Part shown: positions 8,550 to 11,484 of the stretch, in pieces
Layout of the letters: each line of letters opens with the position of its first letter
Numbering within the stretch: position 1 is the stretch's first letter
Assembly (NCBI GenBank): GCA_034696485.1
Contig: JAQIWT010001292.1
Location: forward strand, 1-11,484
Direction: 5' to 3'
Length of the DNA stretch: 11,484 nt
DNA from: Isohypsibius dastychi
Lineage: Eukaryota; Tardigrada; Eutardigrada; Parachela; Isohypsibiidae
The notes under the pieces: generated by a model
What the model was told of the DNA's origin: nothing
Seen by the model: only the letters and a program-made list of their open reading frames with translations
The model's database searches: none
Program-made: the position numbers and the translations under genes

Positions 8550-8555
8550 TTTATT
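8550..8555 (-). terminator. Candidate polyadenylation signal AATAAA for the TOMM5-like gene
   Basis: The minus strand reads GCAGAATAAAAAG here, about 240 bases past the TOMM5-like stop codon. It is the first canonical AATAAA I find downstream on that strand, so the 3'UTR would be roughly 260 bases. Confidence 0.4.
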
Positions 8556-8797
8556 CTGCCACAGAATCTGTTCAGATACAAGCCGTATTTTTTAATCGCC
8601 AGGTCTCCAAGATCAAACTTTTGGGATGGAGTCGGGCAATTCTGTCATGATGTCTGTTGTTTTTCACGCTCACGTAATAGTTGATGAACACGTCAAAACA
8701 CGCCACTTTTAAACCAGGCTGCTGGTAAACCGAACAATTTTTCCGAGATGGAGAAAAGACAACATATTTGGTAAAGGTCACACTTTGGTTAACAGGG

Positions 8798-9581
8798 TCA
8801 TAGACGAGCAGAAACGACGTCAATGACGAGCGGAAGTGCGCGGATAATTCCACAGACCGATGCGAATACTGAAATGAAAAAGAAACCATTTTTATAAAAG
8901 GCGAACTGGGAGAAATAATGCAGAGCTCTCGTCAAATAAGTGATAACTTATTCGTTAACAAAATCGTGGAAGGAATCCGAAAATCAACTGCAACCACGTC
9001 AATTTCTAATCGACGGACAGAGTTTCTTTCGCCTTAAATTTGGTTGAATAAATACAATTCACAATCTCAAAACATGTAAACAAAATAAAAACCAACAGGA
9101 AACGTCAGAAGAAACTGTTGAACCACAGAAAGAACGAGTCCATGTGGCTTATTGAGCCGGTAAGAATTAATGAAACGAAACGATCCACAGAAAACACTAT
9201 GAAACTCTCACGGTAATCAAAAAAGTAATGCAAATATAAATCAAATTCAGAGAAAAGCCGTCATAACAACTCAAACAAACTCTACAAATGAAACCAATGG
9301 AAAAGAGAAAAAGACACTTATGATCTTTAGATAAATTGAAAGTCCATTTTCTTGCCGAGGAGAACTCTCTGGATTAAGACACGGCTCACGCTTAAATGGC
9401 CAGAAAAACGAATTTTCTTAATTTTCGTAAAATTCGATTTCCGGTTGGAAATTCCATTAGTAATTGGACTAGCTCCGTATCGCACCCACTTACTTATGGC
9501 ATTCTGCACTACGGCCATCTGCGCCATTTTCTCTTCTGCTTCCAGCTCATCTGCCGACGGAGGACGTCTTCCTGGGAACAT
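8798..9581 (-). CDS. TOMM5: TOMM5-like subunit of the mitochondrial outer-membrane import (TOM) complex, two exons
   Basis: Tom5/TOMM5 is a tiny tail-anchored subunit of the TOM pore through which nuclear-encoded proteins enter mitochondria. Exon 1 runs 9581-9494 and exon 2 runs 8868-8798. The intron of 616 bases has a perfect GTAAGT donor and a TTTTCATTTCAG acceptor and splits one Ile codon. The product is 52 residues, against about 51 in human. A hydrophilic cytosolic N-terminus with an acidic/Met-rich helix (DELEAEEKMAQM) is followed by one hydrophobic segment (IIFASVCGIIRALPLVI) and a short VVSARL tail. The Arg and Pro in IIRALP match human LLRVTP, and the Met-to-Pro distance (24 residues, counting both) is the same as I recall for human TOMM5. 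The ATG has A at -3. It is divergent from the aldo-keto reductase gene. Identification rests on length, topology and these few positions, because the family is short and weakly conserved. Confidence 0.72.
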
Positions 9582-9820
9582 GGTTCAAATCCAATACTTC
9601 CGATCGTTTTCCCAAACAAGAGCTTGCGTAGGTCCACGAATTTTCGTAACCAACTAGAACCACAACCGAATGATGCCACTGCAAATAATCAAACCTAACA
9701 GCAAGACCGACCTTTAACCCAAAATTCCAGACTCCAGACAGCCGAATCGACACTCAATTCCCAGCAGATATCCAGAAAAGATTTCCAAAACGAAACAAGT
9801 TGAAAAACCAAAACAAAACG

Positions 9821-9946
9821 ATGGCGTTCAAGCCAACGATAGTGTCCCCCCCCCCACCCTATTTCTTATTCCCCCTTCTTAAGCCGAGACATGCCCGTAC
9901 GCTAGTAAAACATTCTGGCAGTTTTCCAATTTCTTGCTTGACTTGA
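9821..9946 (+). other. Possible 41-codon upstream open reading frame
   Basis: ATG at 9821 has a strong context (A at -3, G at +4) and opens MAFKPTIVSPPPPYF, ending at TGA 9944-9946, which is 122 bases before the reductase start. The run of ten C lies inside it and codes for prolines. If transcription starts upstream of 9821 this would be a uORF that limits reductase translation; if it starts near 9970 the frame is not transcribed. I see no known peptide in it. Confidence 0.22.
9846..9855. repeat. C10 homopolymer
   Basis: Ten consecutive C followed by ACCC, in the divergent promoter. Runs of this length are prone to length change and to sequencing error, and the opposite strand offers a G-rich binding site. 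Confidence 0.9.
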
Positions 9947-10068
9947 AGTTTGAAGCTCCTTCTCACAGTCAGTCAGCTGCTTTCCGTTCGAGGTGTCATT
10001 CCAAGGTTACACGTTTCTCCTGTCGCGTTTCTCCACAACCCTTCCGGAAATTCTGCACTGATTCCGAC

Positions 10069-11484
10069 ATGGCCGCTAAAATTCCCTCTCAAAAACTAGC
10101 TTCTGGCGCTTCACTTCCGGTGATTGGATTGGGGACCTGGAAGGTACTCCCCTACATTTTTGCACGTTGAGAAATTTGTATGTAAATGTGGACGTTTGTT
10201 TTATTTTGCAGTCGAAAGTTGGAGAAGTGGGACAAGCGGTGAAAGATGCCATCGATGTAAGTATTTTTTGTGATTTATTTTCGATTTTTTTTTGTGAGAG
10301 AATGTTCGGTTTTATGCAGGTTGGCTACCGACATTTTGATTGCGCTTATGTGTATCAGAATGAGGAGGAGATTGGTGAGGCATTTGCGGAGAAGATCAAA
10401 GAAGGAGTGGTGAAACGGGAGGATCTTTTCGTTACCAGCAAAGTGAGTCTCTTGAAATTAGGACATTGATTTTCATACAATACAAATAATGCTTCTTAAT
10501 TTTGTCTGTTGCGTTTTTCAGTTGTGGAATACGTTCCACGAAAAAGAAAAGGCGAAGGAGGCATTTAACAATACTTTGAAGGCGCTCAAGTTTGATTATC
10601 TGGATTGTTATCTTATCCATTGGCCCATGGCTTACGAAGTAAGTTATTGTCTTAAACGAATGTTAATCACCATTTTTTGATTATTAAAACTATGACCTAT
10701 CATGTTTATCATTTTTAGCCGACGCCGAATGCTGATTTGTTCCCGAAAGACAGCAATGGGAATATCTTGTATAAGGACGTGGATTATTTGGAGTCATGGA
10801 AGGTACAATAGGTTAACATTCTCAAACTTATAAACTTTTAATTTGAATTTCGATTGCCGGTTTTCGTTTTTTGAATACCTTTATTGATCTGAAGAAAAAT
10901 TGGTCAAAGTGTGTTACAAGTTTGAAGATATGATCAGTTTTGTTCGTTTGGTTTGAGATTGTGGTCAAGCTGTTTTGGTTAAAATTTGTTTATTTGTGAA
11001 GGTCCTGGAGGAGCTGCAGAAAGCTGGGAAAATTCGGGATATCGGAGTGTCGAATTTCAATATTGAGCAGTTGGAGAGATTGAAAGCCAATGCAACCGTC
11101 CCAATTTCCGTCAACCAATTTGAAGTTCATGTTTATTTGCACAATAAGGAGCTGATTAAATACTGCAAAGATAACAAAATTGTTGTCGTTGCTTACTCGC
11201 CACTTGGAAGTCCAGATCGACCACCGGCCGGAAGTCCCGACGCGATGGACGCTTATCCACCACCACTTCAAGACCCTGTTGTCAAACAGATCGCCGATAA
11301 GCATAAAGTCACACCCGGAAAGGTTTGTTTTCATGTTGAAAAATTATTGAAAAATGGAAACAAATTTGAATCCAAATCATGGTAACTTTTATTCCTCAGT
11401 ATTTGTGAAGTATGTAGAAATAAGAGTTCTTTTGCATTCGAATATTTTTTTCCAGGTGCTTTTGCGTTTCTTGATCCAGCAAGA
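10069..11484 (+). CDS. Aldo-keto reductase, AKR1-type, 3' end cut by the window
   Basis: A cytosolic NAD(P)H-dependent oxidoreductase that reduces aldehydes and ketones; the substrate cannot be told from sequence. Exons: 10069-10143, 10212-10256, 10320-10442, 10522-10638, 10719-10802, 11002-11322 and 11456-11484 (partial). All six introns are phase 0, 63-199 bases, GT/AG. About 264 of the expected 310-325 residues are visible. N-terminal LPVIGLGTW begins the (beta/alpha)8 barrel. The catalytic tetrad is complete: D47 and Y52 in [18 protein letters not shown]81 in VTSK (last codon of exon 3) and H114 in YLIHWP. These are offset by exactly 3 from Asp50/Tyr55/Lys84/His117 of AKR1 enzymes. Cofactor-binding residues also keep that offset: S165-N166 in IGVSNF, Q187 in VNQFE and Y213 in [11 protein letters not shown] 10069 fits the usual AKR1 N-terminus. 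An open frame without ATG continues upstream to 9883, Arg/Ser-rich near the start. The final barrel strand and C-terminal substrate loop lie beyond the window. Confidence 0.94.

Larger units (their letters stand above)
8228..8797. other. Convergent 3' region between the CEP164-like and TOMM5-like genes
   Basis: No coding sequence is supported. It should hold the 3'UTR of both neighbours. On the plus strand I see no AATAAA between the stop at 8227 and the TOMM5-like coding exon; the first lies near 9046, so a variant signal or a long 3'UTR overlapping the opposite gene is implied. On the minus strand an AATAAA lies at 8550-8555. Minus-strand frames at 8369-8581 and 8572-8889 are not translated in the spliced model. 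Confidence 0.5.
9582..10068. promoter_or_regulatory. Divergent intergenic region, probable shared promoter
   Basis: It separates two start codons on opposite strands by 487 bases, so both 5'UTRs and promoters must fit here. Visible elements are a run of ten C at 9846-9855 inside a pyrimidine tract, and TCAGT at 9969-9973, a match to the arthropod-type initiator about 96 bases before the reductase ATG. A small open frame at 9821-9946 is described separately. No TATA box is convincing. The assignment as a bidirectional promoter follows from gene layout rather than from a recognised motif. Confidence 0.5.

Noticed and set aside
8572-8889. Minus-strand 105-codon frame read as an independent gene
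   Set aside because: It begins inside the polypyrimidine tract of the TOMM5-like acceptor; the spliced TOMM5 frame uses a different phase and stops at 8798.
9327-9581. Minus-strand 84-codon frame read without splicing
   Set aside because: It runs through a perfect GTAAGT donor at 9493; past that point the composition turns intronic, and the spliced version gives a Tom5-like protein.
9352-9698. Two plus-strand frames of about 100 codons
   Set aside because: Antisense shadows of TOMM5-like exon 1 and its intron, with no recognisable motif.
10990-11334. Minus-strand 114-codon frame
   Set aside because: Exact antisense of the aldo-keto reductase exon 11002-11322.
1-11484. CRISPR arrays, tRNA or rRNA genes, bacterial operon signals, terminal inverted repeats of transposons
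   Set aside because: None could be seen; the only clear repeats are short microsatellites, the duplicated coiled-coil exons and one 17-base inverted pair.

Overview
The window is nuclear DNA from an animal with compact, intron-rich genes. Many introns are only 53-135 bases long, all have GT..AG ends, and the coding sequence is broken into exons as short as 44 bases. There are no operons, ribosome binding sites or recognisable transposons. A small-genome invertebrate such as a tardigrade or nematode would fit, but the sequence alone does not settle the phylum.

Four genes can be supported. At the left edge (1-437, minus strand) there are weak traces of a gene that leaves the window. Positions 1190-8227 (plus) hold a roughly 20-exon gene for a CEP164-like centriole/cilium protein: an N-terminal WW module, a Pro/Ser-rich linker, a long coiled coil built from 26-residue units carried on 78-base exons, a second Pro/Ser-rich linker and a short conserved C-terminal tail. 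Positions 8798-9581 (minus) hold a two-exon, 52-residue TOMM5-like gene for a small subunit of the mitochondrial outer-membrane import pore. It is visible only after splicing. From 10069 to the right end (plus) lies an aldo-keto reductase of the AKR1 type, with all four catalytic residues present and cut off by the window end.

The CEP164-like and TOMM5-like genes are convergent, with about 570 bases between their stop codons. The TOMM5-like and aldo-keto reductase genes are divergent, with 487 bases between their start codons that probably hold both promoters. If the left-edge gene is real, it is divergent from the CEP164-like gene.

The most unusual part is the 3' end of the CEP164-like gene (7262-8227). 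Depending on splicing, the same transcript could end in three ways: the conserved soluble tail, a CaaL prenylation motif formed by reading through a donor site, or a basic patch followed by a hydrophobic segment that looks like a tail anchor. Two of the three would attach the protein to membrane, which is notable because CEP164 works where the basal body meets membrane. Splice sites were assigned by eye from GT/AG, phase and family similarity, and no transcript data were available.
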